This document shows positions 18,446 to 26,892 of a stretch of DNA of 64,000 bases, piece after piece. The stretch comes from Pseudodesulfovibrio sp. zrk46 (lineage in GTDB: Bacteria; Desulfobacterota; Desulfovibrionia; Desulfovibrionales; Desulfovibrionaceae), in assembly GCF_012516435.1 (NCBI RefSeq), contig NZ_CP051216.1, positions 2,436,001 to 2,500,000 on the forward strand, given 5' to 3'. The number at the start of each line of letters is the position of its first letter. The first letter of the stretch is position 1. Below the pieces are notes generated by a model. It saw only the letters and a program-made list of their open reading frames with translations, was not told where the DNA came from and searched no databases. The position numbers and the translations under genes were made by a program.

Positions 18446-20152
18446 ATGTTGAGAAAGGTTTCCATTCGAGTTCGCATGTTCGTGCTTGTGGGAGCCATCG
18501 TCGTGTTCACTGTGGGCATTTCGCTGGCGTTTCTGAATGGCATGAACAACGTCAAGGGTCTTGGCGTTGATCGTTCTGCCGATGCGATGCATGAAGGCGA
18601 AAAGCGTAAGCTGCAGGTGGCCACGAACTCCATGGCTGTCAGCATAGGTGAAGCCATCAAGGATATCCCTGATGAAGAAGGCAAGATTGCGGTTATTCGC
18701 AAGTTGGTGGACAAGGTCCGTTTCGAGGAGGATAAGTCCGGATATTTCTTTGTCTATAACAAGACAATCAACGTTGCATTGCCTCCCAAGCATGCCGCTC
18801 AAGGCAAGGACTTGGGTAATGTTAAGGATAAGAACGGCGTCTACCTGGTCCGGGATTTGGAAAAACTGGCCCAGAATGGCGGCGGCTATCTGACGTATAT
18901 CTGGCCCAAGCCGGGAAAGGGAGATCAGCCCAAGCTCTCCTACGCCGAGATGATCCCCGGCACCAGCATGTGGATCGGTACCGGTGTGTATCTTGATAAT
19001 GTGGCGGATGAAGAGGCTCGAATCGAGGCGTCCATTGAGGAAGTCGTCGTGGGATACCAATGGGTGCTTGGCAGTGTCATCATCCTTGTCTTCGTAATTG
19101 TGCTCATGCCGTTCTGTTTCTTGCTGATCCGTTCCATCGTATTGCCGTTGAACGAAGCCGTTGCATTGGCCGATCAGGTTGCTGGTGGTGATCTTACCAA
19201 GAATATCTCCACCGAATATAATGATGAGCCCGGTCGGCTTACCAATTCTCTCGGTTCCATGACTGCACGCCTGCGTCAGACTGTCGGAACCGCTCAGGTG
19301 GGCGCCAATCAGGTGGCTTCGGGTAGTACCGAGGTGACCGAGTCCGCACTGGCATTGGCAGACGGTGCCAACCGTCAGGCCGCTTCCGTGGAAGAAGTCT
19401 CCTCCTCCATGGAAGAGATGATCTCTCAAATCAGCCGTAACACCGAGAACGCACAGCAGACCGAAAAGATGGCTACTCAGACCGCTGAAGACGCTCAACG
19501 TGGCGGCGACACGGTTATGAAGGCTGTTGAATCCATCAAGAATATCGCGGAAAAGATCTCCATCATCGAAGAGATCGCCCGCCAGACCAACCTGCTTGCA
19601 CTGAACGCAGCCATTGAGGCCGCCCGCGCTGGCGAGGCTGGTAAGGGCTTTGCGGTCGTCGCATCTGAAGTTCGTAAGCTGGCGGAACGAAGCGGTACCG
19701 CTGCTGCGGAAATTGGTGAACTGTCCGCAACCACTCTGGCTCAGGCCGATGAGGCCGGTAACATGCTTACCAAGATGGTACCGGACATCCGTCAGACCGC
19801 AGAGCTGGTTCAGGAGATTTCCGTCGCAAGTCTGGAGCAGGATTCCGGCGCACAGGAAATCAACAAGGCCATTCAGGAACTGGACAAGGTCATCCAGCAG
19901 AACGCTTCGGCATCCGAAGAGCTCGCTTCCACCGCGGAAGAGTTCTCTGCCAATGCCGCTCAGTTGCAGCAGTCCATGGCCTACTTCAATATCGGCAAGA
20001 GCTCCTATTCCCAGCCCACAAGTCGCCCCGTAGTTCGCAAGGCTCCGGCCGCTGCACTCCCCCAGCAGCAGGCCGCACCTGCCGCAGCTCCGGCCGCCAG
20101 TCAGGGACTCGATATGGATATGGGAGATGATGAAGACTTCGAACGCTTCTAA
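18446..20152 (+). CDS. Methyl-accepting chemotaxis protein with Cache sensor and C-terminal tether
   Basis: 568 residues from ATG 18446 (GGGGGATG ahead; ATG 18431 has no ribosome-binding site). Membrane helices near 7-30 and 190-212 enclose a single-Cache ligand domain ([30 protein letters not shown]). HAMP is followed by the signalling domain with the conserved hairpin tip [22 protein letters not shown] and [15 protein letters not shown]. The C-terminus is a flexible Ala/Pro/Gln linker of about 40 residues ending in DFERF, which fits the x-[HFYW]-x-x-[HFYW] pentapeptide that docks CheR/CheB on some receptors. Ligand unknown; small organic acids are common for this sensor type. Confidence 0.92.
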   Translation: MLRKVSIRVRMFVLVGAIVVFTVGISLAFLNGMNNVKGLGVDRSADAMHEGEKRKLQVATNSMAVSIGEAIKDIPDEEGKIAVIRKLVDKVRFEEDKSGYFFVYNKTINVALPPKHAAQGKDLGNVKDKNGVYLVRDLEKLAQNGGGYLTYIWPKPGKGDQPKLSYAEMIPGTSMWIGTGVYLDNVADEEARIEASIEEVVVGYQWVLGSVIILVFVIVLMPFCFLLIRSIVLPLNEAVALADQVAGGDLTKNISTEYNDEPGRLTNSLGSMTARLRQTVGTAQVGANQVASGSTEVTESALALADGANRQAASVEEVSSSMEEMISQISRNTENAQQTEKMATQTAEDAQRGGDTVMKAVESIKNIAEKISIIEEIARQTNLLALNAAIEAARAGEAGKGFAVVASEVRKLAERSGTAAAEIGELSATTLAQADEAGNMLTKMVPDIRQTAELVQEISVASLEQDSGAQEINKAIQELDKVIQQNASASEELASTAEEFSANAAQLQQSMAYFNIGKSSYSQPTSRPVVRKAPAAALPQQQAAPAAAPAASQGLDMDMGDDEDFERF

Positions 20153-20171
20153 CGAACCTGGAAATAATGTG

Positions 20172-20201
20172 AAAAGGCCCGCTTTGAGCGGGCCTTTTTT
20201 T
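20172..20201. terminator. Bidirectional terminator after the chemoreceptor
   Basis: AAAAGGCCCGC (20172-20182) pairs with GCGGGCCTTTT (20188-20198) over a TTTGA loop, with further T residues. It lies between convergent genes. Confidence 0.85.
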
Positions 20202-20222
20202 GTTGGACTATGCTTGTCGGTA

Positions 20223-21143
20223 TTATTCAAGCACCAGTCTGAAGTCGAGGGAGATAAAGTCATACACCACATGGTAGCCGAGGTGGCGGAAGAAGCGGGA
20301 AGAGCCGTAGATGACGTCCCATTGGGTGCGGTCGATGTCGAGGTTGGCGGAGATGGAGATGCGGGCGTCCTCGAGATTGCGGATGTGGGCCGGGAAAGCG
20401 ATCTCATTGGAAACGCCGCGCACAGAGAGGTACCCCTGAATCATGGCATTGGGACGAGTGGAGTGGCCGTCTTCCACGATGCGGATTTGAGTGGTCTCGA
20501 AGCGGGCTTCCGGGAACATGGTGGTGAAAAAGAAATCGTCCGAGTTCAAATGCGCTTCCAGAACCGGATGCAACTCGTCGCCCTCTAGGTCAATGTTGCG
20601 GATGGAGGTCATGTCGATGACAAAGGAACCGACCGGATCGCCTTCAGCATCCAGCTCTCCTTCGGACAGGCTGAGAGTGCCGTGGTGTCCGCCGTTGTTG
20701 TTGCGGCCGGTCCACTTGATGATGGATTCATCGTTGACCAACGAATAAGTGCGGCTCTCGAGTTCCAACTGAGGGTGGGGTGGGTCCGCCTGATCGGCTG
20801 CCAACCCACCAAGCGGGTGTCCTTTCTCGCGCCACTCTTCCAGGCCTCCGGTAAAGACGGAGACATCCGAGTAGCCTGCGCGGGCCAGCTTGTCGGCGGC
20901 AGTGATGCTGTCCCGAGAGTTGGTGCCGGCTCCATACAGCATTATCGAGGTGTCCTTGTCCGGCACAAGCTTTGCCACGGTTTCAAGAAAGGTCATTTCG
21001 TAGACGCAGGCATTGAGCGCACCCGGAATGTGTCTGGCTTCAAAGTGTTCGGGCGTCAGAGTGTCCACCAATGCTCCTTCGCCCCGTTCGAGAAATGCAA
21101 CCACGTCCTTCGCGTTCAAACGATCTCCAAGTTGCGTATTCAT
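20223..21143 (-). CDS. Rhodanese-like/YceI fusion protein
   Basis: 306 residues from ATG 21143 (GGAGG just upstream; a longer frame to 21512 would overlap the next gene). Residues 1-112 form a rhodanese-type domain (VDTLTPEHFEARHIPGALNA; VFTGGLEEWREKGHPL). The active-site loop reads YGAGTNSRD, with Gly71 where the catalytic Cys should be, so sulfur transfer is unlikely. Residues about 130-306 are a YceI-like lipid-binding beta-barrel (GELDAEGDPVGSFVIDMTSI, HLNSDDFFFTTMFPEARFET, YLSVRGVSNEIAFP). There is no signal peptide, whereas YceI proteins are usually periplasmic, so this is probably cytoplasmic. Function unknown. Confidence 0.85.
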   Translation of the reverse strand: MNTQLGDRLNAKDVVAFLERGEGALVDTLTPEHFEARHIPGALNACVYEMTFLETVAKLVPDKDTSIMLYGAGTNSRDSITAADKLARAGYSDVSVFTGGLEEWREKGHPLGGLAADQADPPHPQLELESRTYSLVNDESIIKWTGRNNNGGHHGTLSLSEGELDAEGDPVGSFVIDMTSIRNIDLEGDELHPVLEAHLNSDDFFFTTMFPEARFETTQIRIVEDGHSTRPNAMIQGYLSVRGVSNEIAFPAHIRNLEDARISISANLDIDRTQWDVIYGSSRFFRHLGYHVVYDFISLDFRLVLE

Positions 21144-21207
21144 CTCCACCTCCACAGTCGGTTCATTCTCAATGATTGCAATAGGCCACTCTATCCTAAG
21201 CCATACA

Positions 21208-21252
21208 TTAAAAATCGCTTTAACGGAAACTCGAAGTTCCATTAAAGCGATT
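21208..21252 (-). terminator. Terminator of the radical SAM operon
   Basis: AATCGCTTTAA (from 21213) pairs with TTAAAGCGATT (ending 21252), with GGAA/TTCC continuing the stem around a TCGA loop. Read on the minus strand it is followed by a run of T. It lies just past the radical SAM stop codon and before the rhodanese-YceI gene. Confidence 0.75.
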
Positions 21253-21282
21253 ACTTTCGTGGAAAGTAGTAAAGGAAAGGAT

Positions 21283-22584
21283 TTAAACCAGGCAGCGGAC
21301 CCCGCCCATGCACCACACACAGTGGCCGCACGGAACGCTGGTGCCGTGGCAATCGTGTTCAAATTCACCCATGATACCGGTGACATCAGAACACGGAACC
21401 ACTGAGCAGTTGGAGCAGTATGGGTAGGCATAGTCCAGCACATCGTGACGGAATGCAGCGTACGGTGCGCTCTGCCAAATATCGAGGATGTCGTTCTGGA
21501 GCACGTTGCCAAAGGTCTTGGGTGTGACCTGCTTGGCGCCGCCGTCCATGAAGCAGGAATATTCGTGCCACAGGAAATAGCAGGGACGCACGTCGCCGTC
21601 AGTGGTGATATGGGCTACACCCTTTTCCACGAAATCGCAGTGGCGTTCATGGGTGGCGGTGACTGGTGGCAGGGTAACTTCCATGCCACAGGCATCAGCC
21701 ACAGCTTGGGCTTGCTCGAGGATGGAGGCCAGCCATTGCTGTTCGGCCAGCTTCTCCGGTGTCGACCACTTGAGGAGGCTGGAAGTGTGGATGGGGATAT
21801 TGCGGGCAAGGGCGTCTCGTTTTCGCTCGGTGATGAACCTGACCACTCGTTCATCCTCAGCAGAGCGGTTGATCTTCCACGCCTTGCCGAAGTACCCGGC
21901 GATGTCGAGGCCCAATTCCTCAGCCTCGGTCTGCCAGCGGGCAAACTCTGCCATGGATTGTTCGGTGTTGGGGTTGAACAGCTCCTGATCTGCAGAGGCT
22001 TCGCCATAGGGCAGCATGTGGGTTACCAGTACAAAGGACGCGCCCTGATCTGCGGCCCATTCAATGGAGTGGGGCAGAGACTCGGCTGTGTCGCGCATGA
22101 GTACGAATTCCACGCCGATACGCAGCTTCCTCCCTACGGATTTAGCGGCTTCGCGCAGATGAGCGAAGGCGTGGACAATACGGTCCACCTCTTCATCGCC
22201 ATGAAAAACACCGTCATCGCCCACCATGTCCACGGACAAGCAGATCGTATCCAGCCCGGCATGGACCAGCTCCATGGCCTTGCGCTTGGTCATGAGCAGT
22301 CCGTTGGTTTGGAAGCTGATGGTGGCTTCCCTCGGCATGGATTTACGAGCCACGGCCACCATATCCACAAGGTCCTTGGTCAGTAGCGGTTCGCCAATGC
22401 CGTTGAGAATGAGTCCGTCCAGATGCGGAAATGCGGGCTTGAGGGCATGGAAGACTTCCATAGGCATGTCTCCCTCTGGGATGCATGCGCCTTCAGCCTG
22501 CTTCACACACATGGAGCACCGCAGGTTGCAGCGTGTGGTGGTCTCCACGTAGAGCTTGGATGGATAGGGGCGTTGTTCTGTCAT
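21283..22584 (-). CDS. Radical SAM/SPASM enzyme, possible metalloenzyme maturase
   Basis: 433 residues from ATG 22584, 4 bases after the previous stop and probably translationally coupled. The radical SAM [4Fe-4S] motif is CNLRCSMC (Cys19, 23, 26); GIGEP follows near 63. The C-terminal part has a cysteine-rich SPASM region (CDFVEKGVAHITTDGDVRPCYF...YCSNCSVVPC) and an additional cluster HDCHGTSVPCGHCVWCMGG at the end. The pattern resembles SPASM proteins annotated as putative metalloenzyme maturases, but no peptide or metalloenzyme substrate is encoded here. It is paired with a DUF3088 gene. Confidence 0.85.
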   Translation of the reverse strand: MTEQRPYPSKLYVETTTRCNLRCSMCVKQAEGACIPEGDMPMEVFHALKPAFPHLDGLILNGIGEPLLTKDLVDMVAVARKSMPREATISFQTNGLLMTKRKAMELVHAGLDTICLSVDMVGDDGVFHGDEEVDRIVHAFAHLREAAKSVGRKLRIGVEFVLMRDTAESLPHSIEWAADQGASFVLVTHMLPYGEASADQELFNPNTEQSMAEFARWQTEAEELGLDIAGYFGKAWKINRSAEDERVVRFITERKRDALARNIPIHTSSLLKWSTPEKLAEQQWLASILEQAQAVADACGMEVTLPPVTATHERHCDFVEKGVAHITTDGDVRPCYFLWHEYSCFMDGGAKQVTPKTFGNVLQNDILDIWQSAPYAAFRHDVLDYAYPYCSNCSVVPCSDVTGIMGEFEHDCHGTSVPCGHCVWCMGGVRCLV

Positions 22585-22588
22585 TGAT

Positions 22589-22939
22589 TTATCGAGGCGA
22601 ACGGCTAACTCCGTACGCAAGGCTCAGGTACATGAGGATGGACTTTTCATCGTCCATGAAATGTCTGCCGTTGGCCTCTTTTACCGGCAGGTCCCATTCT
22701 TTGGCCTTGGCTGGATCAGCCAGAACCAGCGACGGGCTGTCCTGATGATCTTCGCCCAGCACTTCAACGATGGCGGGGCGTGGCCTTTCAAATTGCAAAT
22801 GGACCACGTCGAGTTCGTCGCGCAGTCGCGGGAAATAGGCGAGCAGCCCTTCCAGTGCTATGCAATCCGGGCAATAGAATGGGCCTTCAAGGCCGCGCAT
22901 GAAATCGCCCTGTAACAGGAACAGAATGTCTTTACTCAT
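22589..22939 (-). CDS. DUF3088 thioredoxin-fold-like protein
   Basis: 116 residues resembling DUF3088: MSKDILFLLQGDF at the start, a single FYCPDCIALEGLL motif (CxxC, residues 22-25 region) like the redox motif of thioredoxin-fold proteins, and a middle PSLVLADPAK. Its stop lies 4 bases before the radical SAM start, so the two form an operon; a redox or thiol-delivery role for the radical SAM enzyme is conceivable but not shown. No signal peptide. Confidence 0.75.
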   Translation of the reverse strand: MSKDILFLLQGDFMRGLEGPFYCPDCIALEGLLAYFPRLRDELDVVHLQFERPRPAIVEVLGEDHQDSPSLVLADPAKAKEWDLPVKEANGRHFMDDEKSILMYLSLAYGVSRSPR

Positions 22940-23060
22940 GGGAACCCCCGTGTGATTGGATGGCGCGAGGATACTTATATCGACCCGGATTGCAAGTGCC
23001 GTCGAGGCCCAATATGGAGCAACCCGGAGGTGAAATCATTGACCTGCGTCAAATCATTAC

Positions 23061-23105
23061 AAAAAAAAAGCGGCGCACATCTTTGGATGTACGCCGCTTT
23101 GCATT
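23061..23105. terminator. Terminator of the DEAD-box helicase gene
   Basis: AAAGCGGCG (23068-23076) pairs with CGCCGCTTT (23092-23100), with ACATC/GATGT extending the stem inward. A 9-base A run precedes it on the plus strand, giving the T run for the minus-strand helicase transcript. Confidence 0.85.
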
Positions 23106-23118
23106 CTTTTATGTAAGC

Positions 23119-24786
23119 CTAGTCGTTTCTGGGCTTGAAGTTCTTTTTGAAGGGACGCTTTCCGCCGGGCTTGCCGTAGCGGGGGCCACCGGATTTCTTG
23201 AAATCGCGGCGATAGGGCGGCTTCTTCTTGAACTGATCGCGGGTCACAAGTGACTTCCCGTCACGGGATTTGACGCGATCGATGACACGCTCTGCTTCAG
23301 CGGCAGGCACGGTGAAGACGGTCTTGTTGGTCATTACGCGCACATGCTGGATGGACCATGCCTTGATATTGGCAGACTGGGATACGAATTCCACAAATGC
23401 CTTGGGGTGCATGCCGTGGGAGCGACCAAGGGCGCAGACGAGGTCCGCGCGACCGCGTGTTTGCTGGGAGACAGCGTCGATCTCTCGGTAGCTGGACTCC
23501 ACAAGCTCATCACCGAAGGTGTGCTTGAGCAGGGCGCCGATGACTTCTACCGGATCTTTCTCCTCGATGAGGTCACGAGCCATGGTCTTGTAGGCGTCGT
23601 GAGTCTCTTCTTCCATCAGGCTTTCAAGGCGGGAAGTGAGGCGAGTCTTCTTGGAGTAGATAACGTCCTGAATACGAGGCAGCTTTTCCTTGGTGATCTC
23701 GATGCCCGAAGACTTGGTGATGTACATCAGACGACGGAACTCGCCGGGTGCGATCAGGGTGATGGCGGTGCCTTCCTTGCCTGCGCGACCGGTTCGGCCG
23801 GTGCGGTGCACGAAGGTGGCCGGATCCTGCGGCAGGGCAAAGTTTACCACGTGGGTCAGGTCAGAAACGTCGATGCCGCGGGCAGCAACGTCTGTTGCCA
23901 CAAGAATGGTGGCGCGACGCTTCTTGAAGCGGTTCAGGATGTCTTCGCGGCGGGGCTGGGACAGGTCGCCGTGAATGGGCTCTGCCGGGTAGCCTCGCTC
24001 GTTGAGGCGCTCGGCCACTCTGTCGGCATCGGCGCGAGTGCGGGTGAAGACCAGGCCGTAAAATTCGGGCTGGGCATCAATGACGCGGCACAATGCTTCA
24101 AAGCGGTCAGAGTCTGCCATCTCGTGGAAAATGTGACGGATGAGCGGAGAGTCGTGTTTTTCGGTCTTCACCTTGACGGTCTGGTAGTCGCCCATGAACT
24201 CTTTGGCGATGCGCATGACTTCGCGAGGCATGGTGGCGGAGAACATGAGGGTGCGGCGGTCGGTGTTTGCCGAGGACAGAATTTCGCGGACATCGTCCAC
24301 AAAGCCCATGTTGCACATCTCGTCCGCTTCATCGAGGACGAAGAAATCGAGGCGGTCCAGACGCAGGGTGCCGCGCTCCATGTGGTCCATGATGCGGCCC
24401 GGGGTGCCTACTACGACGTCAACGCCGCGCTTGAGGGCCTTGATCTGCATGTGGATGGCCTGACCGCCGTAAACGGGCAGGACGCGAATGCGCTTTCTGC
24501 CTTTGAGGGAGTTGATCTCGTCAGCCACCTGAATGGCGAGTTCGCGGGTAGGAGCAAGGATCAGGGCCTGAACACGGCCTCCTTGTTCCTCAAGGCACTC
24601 GATGATGGGCAGGCCAAAAGCAGCGGTCTTGCCGGTGCCGGTCTGGGCCTGGCCCACGATGTCGATGTTGCCGCCCATGAGCTTTGGAATGGTCAGCTCC
24701 TGAATGGGAGTAGGGGCGGTGAATCCTTTGGATTCGAGGGCTGCCAGTGTTTCCTCGGACAGGCCGAGTTCCTGGAAAGTGGTCAT
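23119..24786 (-). CDS. deaD: DEAD-box RNA helicase, CsdA/DeaD-like
   Basis: 555 residues. All helicase motifs are present: Q-motif (GFTAPTPIQ), Walker A AQTGTGKT (47-54), PTRELAIQ, DEAD (152-155), SAT, and the C-terminal HRTGRTGRAG. After residue about 370 comes a DeaD dimerisation/DbpA-type RNA-binding region ending in a basic, Gly/Arg/Lys-rich tail (KKPPYRRDFKKSGGPRYGK). Such proteins unwind structured RNA during ribosome assembly and cold adaptation. The next genes upstream on the same strand encode IF-1 and an RRM protein, a cold-shock-like grouping, but each has its own terminator. Confidence 0.93.
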   Translation of the reverse strand: MTTFQELGLSEETLAALESKGFTAPTPIQELTIPKLMGGNIDIVGQAQTGTGKTAAFGLPIIECLEEQGGRVQALILAPTRELAIQVADEINSLKGRKRIRVLPVYGGQAIHMQIKALKRGVDVVVGTPGRIMDHMERGTLRLDRLDFFVLDEADEMCNMGFVDDVREILSSANTDRRTLMFSATMPREVMRIAKEFMGDYQTVKVKTEKHDSPLIRHIFHEMADSDRFEALCRVIDAQPEFYGLVFTRTRADADRVAERLNERGYPAEPIHGDLSQPRREDILNRFKKRRATILVATDVAARGIDVSDLTHVVNFALPQDPATFVHRTGRTGRAGKEGTAITLIAPGEFRRLMYITKSSGIEITKEKLPRIQDVIYSKKTRLTSRLESLMEEETHDAYKTMARDLIEEKDPVEVIGALLKHTFGDELVESSYREIDAVSQQTRGRADLVCALGRSHGMHPKAFVEFVSQSANIKAWSIQHVRVMTNKTVFTVPAAEAERVIDRVKSRDGKSLVTRDQFKKKPPYRRDFKKSGGPRYGKPGGKRPFKKNFKPRND

Positions 24787-24935
24787 GAAAAATCTCTTTG
24801 TAATAATGTGTTGATGCTCGTCCAGCCCGTGGACAATAGCACAAACCGTAGCGTCCGCACATGAGTGCGGAATATTTATAACGATCTTGGGGAAGGAAGG
24901 AGCTAGTGTGTTTGAACCGAGCAGTCAATGAAAAA

Positions 24936-24968
24936 GGGAAAAGCCGCAATTAAGGCTTTCCCCTCTTC
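24936..24968 (-). terminator. Terminator-like hairpin downstream of IF-1
   Basis: GGGAAAAGCC (24936-24945) faces GGCTTTCCC (24954-24962). Read on the minus strand the stem is followed by TTTTT, so it can end the infA transcript ahead of the helicase gene. Confidence 0.7.
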
Positions 24969-25012
24969 TTCCGCTATGAAGGCTTGGGAGAATGGTGCAG
25001 CCATAAGGCTAT

Positions 25013-25065
25013 GGGAACAAATTCATCCTCAGATGGCATGCCATGTATTCGATGGATTTGTTCCC
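25013..25065. repeat. Long inverted repeat in the infA 3' region
   Basis: GGGAACAAATTCATC (25013-25027) matches the reverse complement of 25051-25065 at 14 of 15 bases. The loop itself contains the perfect palindrome ATGGCATGCCAT (25033-25044). The element lies between the IF-1 stop and its terminator-like hairpin and contains no reading frame. It could be an RNA structure, a protein-binding site or a remnant of a mobile element. Confidence 0.5.
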
Positions 25066-25111
25066 GGCAAAACAGCGGTTGCGCCGCTATCTCAAGCCGT
25101 CATTCCGAGCT

Positions 25112-25330
25112 CTAGCGAGGACGGAAGGTGATGCGACCGCGAGTCAGATCGTACGGAGACAGTTCGACGGTGACAGTGTCGCCGGGCATGACGCGGATAC
25201 GGAACTTGCGCATCTTGCCGGAAATATGAGCGAGTACGGAGTGGCCATTTTCGAGTTCCACGCGGAACATGGCGTTGGGCAGCGCTTCTTCAACGGTGCC
25301 CTGTACAGTGATACCTTCTTCTTTTGCCAT
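25112..25330 (-). CDS. infA: Translation initiation factor IF-1
   Basis: 72 residues, the normal IF-1 length, and a single S1-like OB fold: [58 protein letters not shown]. It binds the 30S A site during initiation. Many bacteria carry infA in the ribosomal protein operon; here it stands alone between an RRM protein and a DEAD-box helicase gene, flanked by hairpins on both sides, so it has its own transcript. Confidence 0.96.
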   Translation of the reverse strand: MAKEEGITVQGTVEEALPNAMFRVELENGHSVLAHISGKMRKFRIRVMPGDTVTVELSPYDLTRGRITFRPR

Positions 25331-25365
25331 AAATTAAAAATCCTCTTTATGTATACGACTGGAAA

Positions 25366-25391
25366 AGCCCGCCCTCTGGAAAGGGCGGGCT
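25366..25391 (-). terminator. Terminator of the RRM protein gene
   Basis: AGCCCGCCCT (25366-25375) pairs perfectly with AGGGCGGGCT (25382-25391); the minus strand continues with TTTTCC. It separates the RRM gene from infA. Confidence 0.8.
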
Positions 25392-25424
25392 CAAAGTGCC
25401 TTACTTGGCGAGTGTCGTCAAGGT

Positions 25425-25688
25425 TTACCAGCGCGGCCGCTCAGGGCGGGGACGGGCTTCGTTGACCTTGATGTTGCGACCGCCGAAATCGGAGCCGTTC
25501 AGGTTTTCAATCGCTTCCAGGGCGCCGTTGTCTTCCATTTCCACGAAGCCGAAGCCACGGGGACGACCAGTCTCGCGGTCATTGATAAGCTTGACGGAGT
25601 AAACTTCGCCGTAGGATTCGAATGCTGCGCGTACGTCCTCTTCCGTGGAACTCCAGGGCAGGTTGCCCACATAGATGTTCTTGGCCAT
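25425..25688 (-). CDS. RRM-domain RNA-binding protein
   Basis: 87 residues forming one RNA recognition motif: RNP2 IYVGNL (5-10) and RNP1 RGFGFVEM (44-51), with a short basic tail PRPERPRW. Such small glycine-poor RRM proteins occur in cyanobacteria and many Deltaproteobacteria and are often cold-inducible. An untranslated stretch of about 230 bases lies upstream (25689-25919), where a long cold-shock-type leader would be expected; a GTTC/GAAC hairpin is visible near 25830. Confidence 0.92.
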   Translation of the reverse strand: MAKNIYVGNLPWSSTEEDVRAAFESYGEVYSVKLINDRETGRPRGFGFVEMEDNGALEAIENLNGSDFGGRNIKVNEARPRPERPRW

Positions 25689-25919
25689 TACTTCAAATCT
25701 CCAAAACAGTTAAGAAAATGAGTAGTCGGCGATTTCTCGCCCGGTGAAACAAAGAGATGAGATTAGATGCAAAAGCCTCGAACCAAACTACTATTTGCCC
25801 ACCAACAGTCAGATGTTTGGGACCGTTCCCGTGAACGATACCTTTTAACATATTAAAGGCCCTTACAAATCCTATAGAAGAGAGTCAAGAGAAAAATTTC
25901 AAAAAATCGAGATAAGTTC

Positions 25920-26219
25920 CTATAAAGAGAACTCAATATCGGAAAAAATCTGGTCTGGGTCATACAGGCCGGGGTGTTCCGCCTGAAATTTTTCCATGGT
26001 TTCGAAATAGGCGTCCCAGCCAATGACTTGTGCTATCTTTTTTTTATCCTTGAATATTTTGAAGGTTGTGCCGCGTGGACACTTGGTCATGTTCAGGTCA
26101 AGGACACCCTTATCCGTCATGTGAGTCCAGACTGCGGACCATGATGTGCGGTCTCCTTCAGTTTTTTTGTACTTTTCAAAAAAAGATTCAAAGATGCGTT
26201 CAATTTCGGTTCGTTCCAT
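25920..26219 (-). CDS. Small protein of unknown function
   Basis: 99 residues, start ATG 26219. No recognised domain, signal peptide or membrane segment. Composition is mixed and charged with aromatic residues (ESFFEKYKKTEGDRTSW, WDAYFETMEKFQAEHPG) and a single Cys, consistent with a small folded cytoplasmic protein. It is transcribed toward the RRM gene but separated from it by more than 200 bases. Confidence 0.6.
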   Translation of the reverse strand: MERTEIERIFESFFEKYKKTEGDRTSWSAVWTHMTDKGVLDLNMTKCPRGTTFKIFKDKKKIAQVIGWDAYFETMEKFQAEHPGLYDPDQIFSDIEFSL

Positions 26220-26359
26220 GGAATCCTCGCTTGTTTGATACTGGCAAAAGTATGCACCATAACAGGTCGCAGGCCAAGGAGAGCAGTTTCATTGCAGGGC
26301 CCAATGATTTGAGATAAACAGAAATCGTCCTAAACCTTCTGATTTGCCGAGATAAACTC

Positions 26360-26803
26360 ATGAGAAAGATCATCACCTGGCAGGTGCCGCCTCGAAAGCT
26401 GGACGTAGCCATCGTCAACAGCGGCGTGAATGCCTATTGCCAATCTGCGGATATCTCGGAGCAGGACTCCCTGCGTCTTCAGGTCTGCATAGAGGGGGTA
26501 TTCAGCTATCTTGCGACGAATATCCGTTCAGTGGAGGTGTGGAAGGAGATTCGTATCGAGATGTATCGTGGCGATGGCGAGGTGAAGGTCATCATGGAAC
26601 ACTGCGGCCCGGCCGGCGAATGGGACCGGGCCTTGTGTGCGAACCCTGAGTTGAAAATCCGCCGCACCAGCTTCGAAGCCATGGGATTGTTCATAGCTTA
26701 TGACATGCTCGAGGAACTCACTTGTGACAGTTGGTTCGATATGGGGACCGGCAACAATCTGCGTCAATATACGTTAATCTATCGTATTTCACAGAAATCG
26801 TGA
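26360..26803 (+). CDS. RsbW-like (GHKL) ATPase-fold protein, degenerate
   Basis: 147 residues. The pattern follows the anti-sigma factor/serine kinase fold: SLRLQVCIEGVFSYLATN aligns with the N-box helix, EHCGPAGEWD with the G1 box, and SFEAMGLFIAYDMLEELTCD with the C-terminal GLGL-type helix. Several nucleotide-binding residues are missing (no DxGxG, no clean N-box Asn), so ATP binding is uncertain. Role in a partner-switching pathway is inferred only. A TPR gene follows 89 bases downstream in the same direction. Confidence 0.6.
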   Translation: MRKIITWQVPPRKLDVAIVNSGVNAYCQSADISEQDSLRLQVCIEGVFSYLATNIRSVEVWKEIRIEMYRGDGEVKVIMEHCGPAGEWDRALCANPELKIRRTSFEAMGLFIAYDMLEELTCDSWFDMGTGNNLRQYTLIYRISQKS

Positions 26804-26892
26804 CATTCGCCTCTGTCCAATTTTCGTTTCTTGAAAATCATTGGGCGAACGTATAGGGTGGCTCCCACGGCAAATCCGTTGGGGGACATAGG

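Noticed and set aside
18419-20407. A 662-codon minus-strand frame over the chemoreceptor gene
   Set aside because: It is the mirror of a well-supported chemoreceptor; the frame has no domain, start signal or codon pattern of its own and comes from high GC at third positions.
23344-24864. A 506-codon plus-strand frame opposite the DEAD-box helicase
   Set aside because: The helicase on the other strand has every motif. The antisense frame has none.
24970-25110. A tRNA-like gene behind infA
   Set aside because: No acceptor stem, T loop GTTCRANYC or anticodon arm can be fitted; only the inverted repeat stands out.
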